DNA from: Ceratodon purpureus
Taxonomy: Eukaryota; Streptophyta; Bryopsida; Pseudoditrichales; Ditrichaceae
Reading direction: 5' to 3'
DNA length: 64,000 bases
Assembly: GCA_014871385.1 (NCBI GenBank)
Contig: CM026421.1
Span: 21,938,865 to 22,002,864, forward strand
The notes beneath the pieces are model-generated. The model saw nothing but the letters and a program-made list of their open reading frames with translations. It was not told where the DNA came from and did not search any database. The position numbers and the translations under genes are program-made. Every line of letters starts with the position of its first letter. Within the stretch, counting starts at the first letter, position 1. This document shows positions 46,648-58,128 of the stretch, piece after piece.

Positions 46648-48305
46648 ATGAAGGCATTCAGCGAAGATTGGATGAAGCAGCACGACTGTCACACTGCACA
46701 GACGCAAAGATTGTCCGCCAGGCTAGAGCGCACATGGACTCCACAATGGACCTCAACAACTGAAACACGGACTGAAATTCGCAACGACCCTAAAGGAGCG
46801 CAGCTCGGAAGAGCCAAAGCTGCCACATTGGCAGTCGACACGCGCCTCAAAGGGGACCGAAAGCTGCTCCACGCAAACATTGATGTGAGTGCACCGCTTG
46901 CGAGAGTCGCCTGCGAGTGCAGGTTGAGAGGAAGTAGAACATGCACCGCGAACTGCCCCTGTCTGACGAAATGGAAGAGCTGCGGGGTCGAGTGTGAGTG
47001 CCACGGATTCTGCTGCAACAGCTTCTTTCACACACCCCGGTTGAGCATTCGCAACGGAGCGCTTGGGGAGGAACTTTACACCAAATCCGACCTGCCGCGG
47101 TACAGGATTGCCTTCGTTGTGTGTGGGAAGATTATGACTGTCCCTGAGTATTGGCGTTACCATGAGAAGCTCATGCACCGAACCGTGCGGCACTATGGCT
47201 TTACTGTCTCCTGGCCGGGTTCTGCTCATGGACTTCCTGGAAACCCTGATTTGGATAAGTACGCCGTTGATCCGTTTGAGGACATGACGGGCGCTGTGAA
47301 CCATAGCTGCGAACCTAATGTTGTCTTCGAAGCTTGGTAAATGCATTGTCCGAGTGCGTTCCATTCTGTTGTGTAATGAGAAATAGAACTATCAAGAGGA
47401 AATGGTATTTTGACAGAGATGGTTTGCATCTGATTGTTGTGCAGCTGGGCAAATAGAAAATTATATGCGGTCGGGCGGACGACGCGTAATATTATGGCCA
47501 AGGAGGCTCTTACCGTCGATTACAAGTAAGCATTCTGAACTGCGTAGAGTCTGGATAAATTCTAGGGACTTGGCAATGATTTGAAGCAACTTTTTGGGAT
47601 GTTTTTTCTGATTGTTTTTGGTTTTTCAGATGCAAAGGAACCTCCAATCCTAGGGAATTTGCCGAGATTTGTCGTTGCAGAGAGGCATTATGCCGTGGGC
47701 TCATCGCAGAGAAAGGCAGTAAGTTCTTAGAAGCGAGTACTTCGTATTATGAGGGAGAGATTACTCGGCTGCAGGAACAACATACCATTACCGAGAGGGC
47801 ACTGCAACAGCGCTACGAAGACTTAGCGGCAGCCGAGCGAGCGGGGTCCAACACAGTGGAACTTGAAATGGATTTGATCCGGAAAGAGAATGAGAATGGG
47901 AAAATGAAGGCCAGCATCGAGCTCATGATTGCAGCAGTAGCACGGGCCAGGCAATCTTTGTATGAAGGTCCAGAAGCGCCGAGTGCTGTCATTGAGGCTC
48001 CCGAAATGAAGAAAAGCCATGCCTCGGCATTGAGAAAATTCATGCAGAGGATTTGTTTCCTTTTCTCAGAGAAGCAGAAAGAAAACCACGAGGAGCTTGC
48101 GGAAGTTACAATTGAGAGGTCGGAGACGAACCCATATTTCGTGCCGGATTCGGCCCTTTCTTCGTATAGAACTGTTCCTGCGCCCAGTGCCAGGTCAGAG
48201 ATTCCTGGCTCCTTCACGCCTCGCAAAGGTCCGCTTACCTCCCGCAGACCTCAGGTCCCGCGCTTGGCGTTGCCACCGCGTCCGCGGTACTTGATAGGAT
48301 CTTAA
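46648..48305 (+). CDS. SET-domain lysine methyltransferase-like protein
   Basis: Exons 46648-47336, 47445-47525 and 47630-48305 join to 481 aa. A Cys cluster at ~89-124 (CECRLRG ... CTANCPCLTKWKSC ... CECHGFCCN) matches the first half of the E(z)-type CXC zinc cluster and also resembles AWS pre-SET domains. The SET domain follows (~130-257): GALGEELYTKSDL, NHSCEPN at 218-224 (AdoMet/pseudoknot motif), then ALTVDY. A post-SET zinc motif C271-x-C273-x4-C278 with RG completes it. Residues ~285-370 are coiled-coil-like, and the C-terminus is basic and Pro-rich. The family methylates histone or other lysines; the target here is unknown. ATG 46648 is the first suitable start; earlier exons are possible. 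Confidence 0.82.
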
Positions 48306-50578
48306 TCCTAATGAGCTTGTAAGAAAATCAGTAAGATCAGGTTAAAGATGTGGAAAATGGAAACAGCATCGATCTATGAAGAGGCGTGTACATGGAGTCA
48401 TCTCTCAACATGTCGAAGAAGGGTTTGTGACCGAAGGGAGCTTGTATCGTATGATGAAGACGCGCCGAATCGCTCAAGCAAAGCTGACGCGATAATTTTT
48501 CTGGAATTGTGACTTGTGCACGTTGTAGTTCAGAGAAAATGAAGCTTACAAAGAATTGTAGCGTAAGTGAAGCACCTGGTGTTGGAACTAAAGTCGAAGT
48601 ATTTGAAGCAGAAACCAACCAATCTGCGAGAGCAATATGGATGCCGATTAGATAGGTACTCTGCTCCTTTTCTGGCTGAGTGCTGAGACGACACAGTCTT
48701 GGCTTAATATGAATGGAATCGCTATGTTAAAGGAAGGAAGGAGTGATCTGGTCGCAGGGCAACGAAACGTTTTTGTGAGCCCTTGGTTAGTATTTACAGT
48801 TCTTTGGCTGTCTATTTCGCTTTGAGCAACAAGCTTTTTAAGTGAGAAGAGCCGCAAGAGGAATTACACTAGAATATGATAAGGGAACTCGTCTTCAGTT
48901 GAGTTGCATTGCTTATTCATCATCCTGATTCTGGGTTTGTTGCAACAGGAATGAAGAATATCCTGACGTACAGCTAGTTCAAAAGTTATAAGCTGTACCC
49001 ACCCGCTGCAGCATTGTCCCCACCGAAGCTCTCATGTTCGATTACAAGTGAATGACTTACCGTGGATCAATCATGGAGTGGTGATACACTGTTTGCAGGT
49101 ATTGAAATGTTCACCCTTACAAAGACTACAATATTCCCTTTCGTGCTTTCTGCGGCATATTTCTTTTAGAAGAGGTTGTTTTATGATGGTTCTTTGACCA
49201 ATTAGTAGTGGATATTGAATATTGTAGATGAACCTGCAACGCAACTCTGACCTTAGGCCGATCGGCTGGTTGTCAACGCTTCATAGCCGACCTCTCACGT
49301 TGATGATCCATGTAAATCACGAGAAGGAGCTCATATTAGGCTCTTGAATTTTCGCCGCGCTGCAAATAACTTCCTTCTGCGTCAGATTGAGAGTATGAAT
49401 TAGAGAAGAAGAAGACAGTTGTCGCCAATAAATAAGTTCTGGAGAAGAGACCATGTGCTTCAAGTAACATCCAACTTTCAACATCATCAAAGCATCTTTC
49501 CTTCCCGGAAACTTAGAACTGATTAACTCCACGTCCATATACAGACATGCCGAGAAGTACTCAGTTTGTTTCATCTGGCGCTGAGTAATAAAACTGTGCT
49601 TCTATCACCTTGATTCAGTTCCATCTCAACGTCATCTTCTGACACAAGACGAGTCACTAAACGATAATGTTTACTTCTCCTCCATCTCTAAACTACACAC
49701 CAGTTGTACATGCTCTCCTTTAAACTATTCTGGAGCTCTACCGCAATACGTATCAATCCAGACTTCGAAGACACGTACCCTTTGTCTCTTGGTCCATCGC
49801 CAAAGTTTTCCAGCCTGATCCTTGAGGATTGAGGTGCAGCACACTGGTCCTATTTCGGATTCCAGTCAGAAGATGCGACTTTTTGAATTGCCAGTGTTTA
49901 CATTAATTACGCTTATAGTACATCTAGAGGTCTCATGAGCCCTGACATGATGCAAGTCTACATCGGCTGTACGTTGTCCTCTGCACGGTCGGCAGAACTT
50001 GAGGAGTTTGAACTTTGTGAGAGAACTGAACTCGTCCTGACAGGTTTTGGTGAAGCTGCGAGACGATCTCAAGGTTCGAATTTTCTGCAACCGGGGGGTG
50101 GAGAGGAACTGATTACTGACATGGCCAGCATGCCATCATCTCTTCGGACGTTGGTTGTCCATGTATTCTAATGGCATGTTGAGCTACATGATTCTGACAA
50201 CCCAAGGTGTCATGGCCCACTTAATCTTTGTCGATTTCTTTCCTGCCATTTAGCTGCAGCTTTGATCGTGGTTTTCAGTTAATCATTCTGGCTTAGTACA
50301 GCTTTTAGGAATTATAAGCCGTTTTCAATCCTCAGGTGCGCGTCTCCAGAGATGCTGCCTGTGCCCTCAAGGCTCATATTGGTAGTGAGTTGATTATTCT
50401 AGAGTTGCTTCATGTCGACACTCAAGAATAGTTAGCTTACTACAGCTCAGAAAACATTCCGGGAAACATTCATGGAGCACTGCTGGTGCTTTTGAGTCTT
50501 GAGACGTATTCTAGACAAGCAAATTGGCGAGGAGAGTAGAACAGAGTGAAGCGGCATTCTGGAGCTGCATCTGGGATT
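48306..50578. other. Intergenic region, no gene supported
   Basis: Only short, unconvincing ORFs on either strand and no repeats with clear ends. It probably holds the promoter of the downstream pectate lyase gene. Confidence 0.45.
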
Positions 50579-53210
50579 ATGGAGTCTTCACTGCTCGCAC
50601 ATGTGGTACTCGTTGCTTTGGCGTGGTGGGTGCAATGTAGCGATGGCCTCCTGCTGATTGAGCCTCCAATGACCCAGCTGCTTTCCTCTGCCGATCGCTA
50701 TTTGTCTGATTCGCTGAAGACCGTCGACCCTCTGTAGGTTTCCCTGTCTCTGTAGGTTTTCTCTGGAGGTTTCTGATCATTCTCTAGTAGATCCTTCCCA
50801 GTTAAATTTCAATTTGAATACATGTAGAATGCAACGAGGAGCCTGTTAACTGGAGAGATGTTTCAATGGACACTTGCAAGCGTAACATCGCCCTTGAGTT
50901 CTTGCAGTTACTGCTTGTTTTCATGGCTATTTTGTTCGGTTATAGAAAGCAGTCATTGCCGCTGATCATTGTTGATCTTGATGTCCTTGTGTAGTTACGT
51001 TGCCAGAAAGAGGAACAGTACTCGGCGGATTCTGTCGTCTGCCAATGGGAATCCGGTGGACGATTGTTGGCGGTCCGACCCCAACTGGCACACCAATCGC
51101 CAAGCGCTAGCCGATTGCGCCATTGGATTCGGCAAACACGCTGCCGGTGGGAAAGCTGGAAAAGTATATGTTGTTACAGATGACAGCGATGATAATGTGG
51201 TTGAGCCCAAGGAGGGCACTCTCCGCTACGGTGTTTTGCAAGAGGAGCCACTGTGGATCATATTTGACCGGAACATGAAGATTAGGTTGAAGAACGAGCT
51301 TATCATGACCTCGTACAAGACCATCGATGGTCGGGGGGCCAATGTCCACCTCTCTGGAGGAGCTGGGCTTAAGATTCAGTTTGTGCAGAATATCATTGTG
51401 CACGGGATTCATATGCACAACATTGTGCCCACAGGTCCCGCTAAGATTCGTAGTAGCCCAGATCATGTGGGACACAGGGACAAGACGGATGGCACCGCCA
51501 TAGCCATCTTCACTAGTCATGACATCTGGGTGGATCATTGTTTTTTCTCGAAGGCTGACGATGGACTTGTGGATGCGATTCGTGGTAGTACCAGGATCAC
51601 TGTTTCAAATTGTTACTTCAGCCACCAGGATAAGGTACACAGCCCCCTCACACGGCCTGCGTTGTGTCCTTGTGGCGTTTCAAATTAATGGTTATTTACT
51701 AGAGCCCGGAATTATATGCTGGCAACTTGAAAGGGCGAAAAATGTGTGTTGCTGAATACAGGTCATGTTGTTTGGAGCACACAAGCAAGACACGGAAGAC
51801 AGAGATATGACTGTCACGGTGGCGTTCAATCACTTCGGACCTGGTCTCATCCAGCGCCTTCCCAGGTACATGGTCACTAAATTCCAGAATAAGGCAAGTT
51901 TTAGGTTTAAACAGGCAGAATGGTATGACCAGTTTGGTTTTTCTGGCTATTTGTTTCTGTGTACCAGAGATGGCGTGTCGAAACTTTCCATGCATGTTTC
52001 AGGCATTAGGAAGGATCATATCAGCCATGGGATGGGTTAACCCTGCCATTCTCATGTGCAATTCGTTATGTGTTGTCAGTTGTGTTAGTTTCAATCTTGT
52101 TTTGATTATTGCAGGATGCGTTTCGGGTATTGTCATGTTGTTAATAACGACTACCCGTCAGGGTGGGGAATGTACGCCATTGGAGGGAGTGAAGACCCCA
52201 CGTTTCTTAGTGAAGGGAATCGCTTCGTGGCGTCAGACGCCAAGGAGGTTCGATTGACTCCCAAACTCAAGAACTCGTACTCCTGGCATGATCTGTGTTA
52301 ACCTTGCAGTCTTGGTGTTGTTAGTGTTATTCTTGTGGCCAACTCTGCTTCGACAGAGGTGGAAGGGAATGGACGTTGAAGGTCATTTTTCACATCGCCA
52401 TGTGAAGACGTTACTAGCAGCTTTGGCATTTTCCTTGGTTCTGTAATACAATGAAATGTTTTTCATGACGTTGCATATTACCAGCATTATTCGATTATAT
52501 TTAGTTTACAGTTCAGCTTCAGTCTTCTAGTGTCGCAAATAGATTACGGCTCACCACCACAAGCACACCTTGCAGGAGCATGGGGTATGGATTGAAGCTC
52601 TAGGTCTTGTCATTCTCCTGAGACTCCTGGGTCATGCCAGTGTCAATGTGAAGATAGGGTTAAACAACACAAAACACTTTTTGAAGCACTTTCATACCTT
52701 CTTGTTGATGTGATAACAGGTTACAAAGCGCGTGGACGATGGAGGCAAGGACTATGGTGGGGAGGATAATTGGAACTGGGCCTCCAACGGTGACTTATTT
52801 CTGAACGGTGCCATATTCAAAAGCTCAGGAGCCAGCGACGGGGCATCAGTTTACAACATGGCCACCAGTTTGTCAGCTCGTCCGGCATCTCTGGTGGAAT
52901 CCATCACAAGCGACTCGGGGCCTCTTATGTGCACAGCTGGGGTACTGCACTAATCTGCACAATTCTTCCCATACAATCTCTGTAAAGCAGCTCTTTTCTG
53001 TAGCAATGTGAACCCGGATGTATGACAAGGTATAACATCAAGCTAGCCCATTGCTGACCTCGTTTTTGTTTCCATGTGCAGGACGGATACTGTGCCGGGA
53101 ACTATGACATCCAGTCGATCAGCAGCGGCGTTGATAGGAATCAACCACCAACGTTTTCTCTTCCAATCTGCTCAATAGTGTTTATTCTTTTACCTCTCTT
53201 TTTGAATTGA
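50579..53210 (+). CDS. Pectate lyase (polysaccharide lyase family 1)
   Basis: Exons 50579-50733, 50995-51634, 51762-51865, 52115-52247, 52720-52941 and 53082-53210 join to 460 aa, usual for plant PL1. A signal peptide ([20 protein letters not shown]) precedes a short spacer and the Pel_N/PL1 parallel beta-helix: [44 protein letters not shown] (~229-234), DDGLVDAI, then [18 protein letters not shown] with the catalytic Arg pair. It would cleave de-esterified homogalacturonan in the cell wall by beta-elimination, needing Ca2+. Oddities: the calcium-site DGDGI of plant enzymes reads DGTAI here (T219). The C-terminus ends in a hydrophobic tail ([16 protein letters not shown]) after SSG, like a GPI-anchor signal. 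The exon-4 donor (GAG|GTTCGA) is weak but required by the conserved KEVTKRV junction. Confidence 0.92.
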
Positions 53211-54653
53211 TATTGCAGTCCTTATTGAATGTACATCTTCCCAAGGTATTCACAATGAACGTTGTGCTCTGCCGAGTCAACTTGCACGGCTGATGTCTGT
53301 AAAGACAATGAGGCCAGTGTGCCAGGGGGGGATGTGGCAACGAGTCGTAACTATGCCTCAATTGGTAGCGTACCTCAGTGAGTTCATACTGGATTTTACC
53401 CTTCAGAAATGCCGCCTTCATGTGGGACTACCAGGGTTGAGAAATATAGGACGGAAAATACCGTATATTGAATCAAGTAGAGTAGAACTTGGTGTTGAAG
53501 CACCGGCACTATAGTGCAATTCATAACGATTTCTTATCTAGTCATCCGAACTGTTCTGTACACGAGACTCTACGAAACACACCGCGCATTTGAAGGCCAT
53601 CTATCAAGGGTGTGTCAACGGACAATAGCCTACTGGCGCTTCAAATTGGACATGTATCTTCTAACGAGGTTGTTCACCTCAGGACAGAAGCCTCTCATCC
53701 AATTAGACCTTCTACCACCATGGACATAAATAGTCTATGACCTTCCAAATCTATAAGACCTGTGATAACTTCATAACTTGTCATGGCGAAGCTATACACA
53801 TCTATTGCATGCGTCATGAATTTCTTAGCTTCTGCAATCCCTTCTCTCACCTTCAAAGGCAATATTTTTGGAGCTCTCCAAAACCTGGTGGTCACAACAC
53901 CAGACATCATGATGTGGTTCAATTGCAACTCGCAAGGTACAACAGAAGAACAAGTAACAAGGAATTAGTACATGGCGCTCAAATGCCAGGCGTTGATATT
54001 CAGTGATTCACCAGCCAGACTTGCTGGTAAGAGACACATTAACATCAACTTGCAATCGCAGTGTAATGTTCGGATTACTGATTTACCTGTGCTTTCAAAA
54101 ATGCACATGCAAAAAGAATGGACAGAGGACTCGGCATGCAAGTCCTTGGAAAGAAGAGTGAAGTAAAAATACCATTGCACAGAATGTTGGAGAGTAGTCG
54201 ACGAATCCAATAAACTTGGGGATTCCTGTTTCCGACACTAAATTCAAAACGTCATAATGAAGTTGCCATGCTTCAAGGCTCATCAAGGTCCTAAGGATTA
54301 CTCAGGGCTGGTAGAGGTAATGGAGTGAATTACATGGACGAAGATGCAAGGTACACTGGGCTACTTCGCCTTTCTTCCACTTCCACTTCCTACTCCAACA
54401 CCTGCCTCCCGATACTCTTCCTCCCTGGCACAACTTCCGAGCATCCCAGGTTAAAATTACTCTTTGCAATATCACTGTTGGACCAGCTGTAAACTAAGTG
54501 AACTGGTCTCCATCTCTGAGAACCCGAAAGCCTTCTATACCAAATGACAAAACGAAATTGACTCTTCAAATTACATATGTACATTTACTCTATACCACTG
54601 TAGGACACACTATCATTGCAGCCTTTCTCCGTTTGTATTCTGTGCACTTCGTC
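53211..54653. other. Convergent 3' spacer
   Basis: Lies between the pectate lyase (+) and the multi-pass membrane-protein gene (-). A minus ORF at 53695-53928 contains words reminiscent of a kinase C-lobe (EGIAEAKKFMTHAIDVYSFA, then MTSYEVITG), perhaps a fragment of a protein-kinase gene, but no other kinase motif is present. Confidence 0.35.
53695..53928 (-). pseudogene. Possible protein-kinase domain fragment
   Basis: The minus-strand frame has VRFWRAPK-like and 'ATDVYSFAMTSYEVITG'-like wording (DVYSFAMTSYEVITGL), which fits kinase subdomain IX (DVYSFGMVLWEVLTG). The preceding words TTRFWRAPKIL fit subdomain VIII (RWMAPE). The remainder of a kinase (Gly loop, VAIK, HRDLK, DFG) was not seen nearby. 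It is best read as a small captured or decayed fragment. Confidence 0.5.
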
Positions 54654-56617
54654 CTATAACTCTCCTGCATTGCCAGCAGTAGCAGTTCGAGGTCTTCTGT
54701 AAGGCCCACTTGAATGAACTGTCTGTCCATTAACGGCAGTGGCACCATTGATTGGCACCGCATCCAATCGGTTTTCATATGGGGCAACATTGGCAATGCG
54801 GGGGAAAATAATACAGGGAAGAACGCTAAGAGCTAGTCCTACTGTAACAAAGCTAATAAACTCGTGACAACTGATCCAAGAGTTGTTGGTAGTTGTAGTA
54901 CCAGAACAAGTTGGATAAATCTGTTCTACAGTTCTAATTGATGACAGTATCACAATTACCACATCTGGAATCATGTTGATACCAGTTGCAAGCCCAAGGC
55001 GAACCAACAACGTGCGCTTGGGATTGAGGGTTGAGCTCCAGCTGACATCTCCCCTATCATTTTCCATCGCGGGATACAAAGGTCCAATTGTGGCACAAAT
55101 GTATGAGGCAACTATGATGTTCACTTGGGCTCTCCATGTACAAATGTCTCTCCCCTTATGAAAATGATCCAGTACACTAATAATATAAGAGAGTAAACAT
55201 ATTCCCACAACCATATAAACTGTCATAACAGCTTTAAAAACTTCACCAGAAAAGGAATTCCCAAAAGCCGAGATTACTGCTGTCACGGCTGAAAACCGAA
55301 GGAGCATAGCACCAACAGTGTACATGCCTGCACACCCATGACCACAAACAAATCCACATGGGTCAGTAGTTAGCTCTGGACCATGTTCCAAAATTTATTC
55401 TAGTAAGAAATTCTTGTGTGGAGCTTGATGTGGAACATCAAAATTGTAAAAAAGGGAAACTTAAAAAAGAAATTCGATGCAACATCTAGGTCCAAAGTAG
55501 CTTACCTGCAACAAGTCCTGAGATGTCCAGTGCAAATGTCCACTTCTTGCTCATTTGGTACATGACAGCACGGCCAGTATTGTACGATGCCGAAAGAAAT
55601 AAAACAACGACAGATATCACTAGGATTGCTGGTAGTGCTCCCTGGTCAGAATAAGCAAGGTAGTAAATTATGGCAAATTGGAGGATCAACTGTGGTATGG
55701 TTTCCATTGCTGTAATGATTGAAAACAGAGCCTCTGTCTCTAATGATTCCTTCACCTCCAATACGCTGTATTCCAAATCCAAATAAACGTGTCAATCCAA
55801 ATTATTACACGGGATAATGCATCTTAACATTGTTTCAGCAGCCAAACCGTGCAACTGAGCAAAGACATGCTCTTTAGTACGCAGTTATCACCAAAAGGAA
55901 AAGAATTTGAAGCTAGTTCATGAATCACGATGCACCATATTTGTAAGCTAAAGGTTTGCGTTCAATACCCTGGCAACATTCTTTGTAATCTCAAGCGCAT
56001 GCTTAAGTATACAAGCTAATTGTTAGCGAAACGTACCTTGCCCAGGAGCTCGACTTCCATACTCCTGAAAAGAATCTCTTGAACTGAATGATAGGAAGAA
56101 ACAAGGCTGAGCGAAGCGGGTGCTCTTCTGGTTCAAGCCTAAGCTTGAATGCCACCGCCGCAACCGCAGGATCGAAGATCATGAACCCCAGACACACATA
56201 GAAAGGAACCTTGCTCGAATTTCTGAAATGCCGAAGGTTGATCACAATGCCAGAAAATTTCCCTGTCTTCGACAGAATGTAATACTGTGTGAGGACGACA
56301 ATGTTGCTGATATGGTCAAAGAGGTACAATCCTGCAGACATTGTCTGTGCAGCTGAGTTTGCGATCATATCCTTCATTGAAGGCCGGAAATTCTCTTCTA
56401 AAGCCACTGTTGGGGCCATTGGATTCGCAGGTGAGGTGGCAGTGTAACTATCCACAACACCTTCGCTCCTGACACTTACAGTTGCTAAACCCCTGAGCTG
56501 AGGAGCACTGCCATGGATACCACAGTCCAACTTGTCGATTTCCTCATGTTGATGCAAGTCACCTCCCACAGCTCCAAGGCTACTGCCTACCCCAAACTTC
56601 AAATTCTTATCAGCCAT
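54654..56617 (-). CDS. Multi-pass membrane protein, XK-related-like, unassigned
   Basis: Exons (minus) 56037-56617, 55506-55765 and 54654-55327 join to 504 aa. The first ~90 residues are polar and cytosolic-like. Hydrophobic segments follow throughout: AGLYLFDHISNIVVLTQYYI, FYVCLGFMIFDPAVAAVAF, a segment with ETIPQLILQFAIIYYLAY, ALPAILVISVVVLFLSASY, then four to five more, ending in a polar tail. The early membrane-Asp segment and the ExxPQLxLQ motif recall XK-related (XKR) scramblase-type proteins, but overall similarity is weak and I do not assign the family. A 39-codon in-frame upstream ATG (56734) exists; 56617 is preferred because what follows is uniformly protein-like. The last exon is duplicated at 61.8-62.4 kb. 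Confidence 0.75.
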
Positions 56618-56739
56618 CTGAGCCCCACTCACGCTAGGATATGCTACACGGGCCCTACAAAGGTAGACCAAACTGAGGGATCGGCAGCAATCTTCAGGGA
56701 ATTGACACGACTGTGGTTCGAGAAATGAATGCACATGCG

Positions 56740-58128
56740 AGAAGAATGGGCAAACGACTTAGCTCGCGAGTGTTCTCATAAAGAAGCTGAGTGAACTCAC
56801 ATGATTGCATTGCAAAAAACCGGTATGACATCAGATCAACACATGAATGGTACCCCACAAACGCAGCGAAATTAGGGTTTCGTGTTCTCTGCTACATACT
56901 TCGAAAACTCCAGAATCACAATGACTTAGCCATGGCTCACAACATCAAGGCAGTAACGATTTTCTTCGGGGAGGTTGAGGTAGTGGAATGGGTTACATAG
57001 ACGAAGACGCAATCTGGAAGAGCGAACTACCACTCCCGACCTCCTTCCACTTCCACTTCCTATTCCGACACCTTCCTCCCCGGCACAACCTCATATTGTA
57101 CACTGACGCAACACGCATTCAAAACAACACGACCACCCGAACACTTATGTCAAGCAAAGCTTGCAATTCTATCGCAGCAAACATGAGAGTCTGCCATGTG
57201 GGTCCGGCTCTCTGTCTTTCCTCGATCTGAATGCCACAGATTACGACTCGTGAAACCGTTAACTACAGGAGCACTCTTTGTGAAGAATAGAAGTAGTTCG
57301 CTGAATGGAAGTCATCCGTACACCAAACATGAGAGCCATGCCGGTTATAATTTAACCCAATTGCTCTTCCCATCACCAGCTTCAAGCACCAGATTCCAGA
57401 AACTAGAGAGTGGTTACAGGCAGAGATTCAGAAACAGTACAAAAGTACACTAAGCAAGCAGAGAACGTTCACAAAACTCGAAAGAGCTGGAGTGTGGAGG
57501 ATGAGCGGGGAGTTAGGCTGGGGAGCTTCTCAGATACAGATCAGTCCCAGCAATTGAGGATGCAAGGATTTACAATTAGGACAAAGTTGGAGCTGGGATT
57601 GACAGAGATTTTCCAAATGCAAGCTTCCAGGATGCGGACCTTGGGGTTGAGCAGCTCATTCAAGATGTCAAACACATCAGAATCGTTATCCATCACTTGG
57701 AAGTAGACATACAGTCGGTAATTCACATGCCCAGTTAGGTTTACCGGATAAGATGTTGCAGGTGAGTATGATGGACGAGCCTACTGATGTGATTATTGCT
57801 GTTGTTAAACCATTGTCAATTTTTCAATAACCATTTGTCTCACTGTATGTCGGGCGCCGAACACATTGGTCTTCAATCATGGCACGCTAGCATGTTGGAA
57901 AAGCGATCGATTCCTTTGGCATTAAAGAGCCCAGATTGAAGGTTCAGTGTTATGCACGGAGCTCCATACAAAACCACGGCCGGGACTATGGTAGGATTCA
58001 CTCCATTCGGGCCCACTCGTTAGCTGGTGGGAGATTGCGTTTTCAGGGACCCAGTTTCCTGGATTCGGGGATGAGGGACGAGGGCTGAGTCTGAGCTGGG
58101 GGAGATTTCTGGGAGGTTTTTGGGCGAG
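56740..58128. other. Divergent promoter region
   Basis: Lies between the membrane-protein gene (-) and the WAT1-related gene (+), so it should contain both promoters. Only short ORFs without motifs. No specific element could be assigned. Confidence 0.45.
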
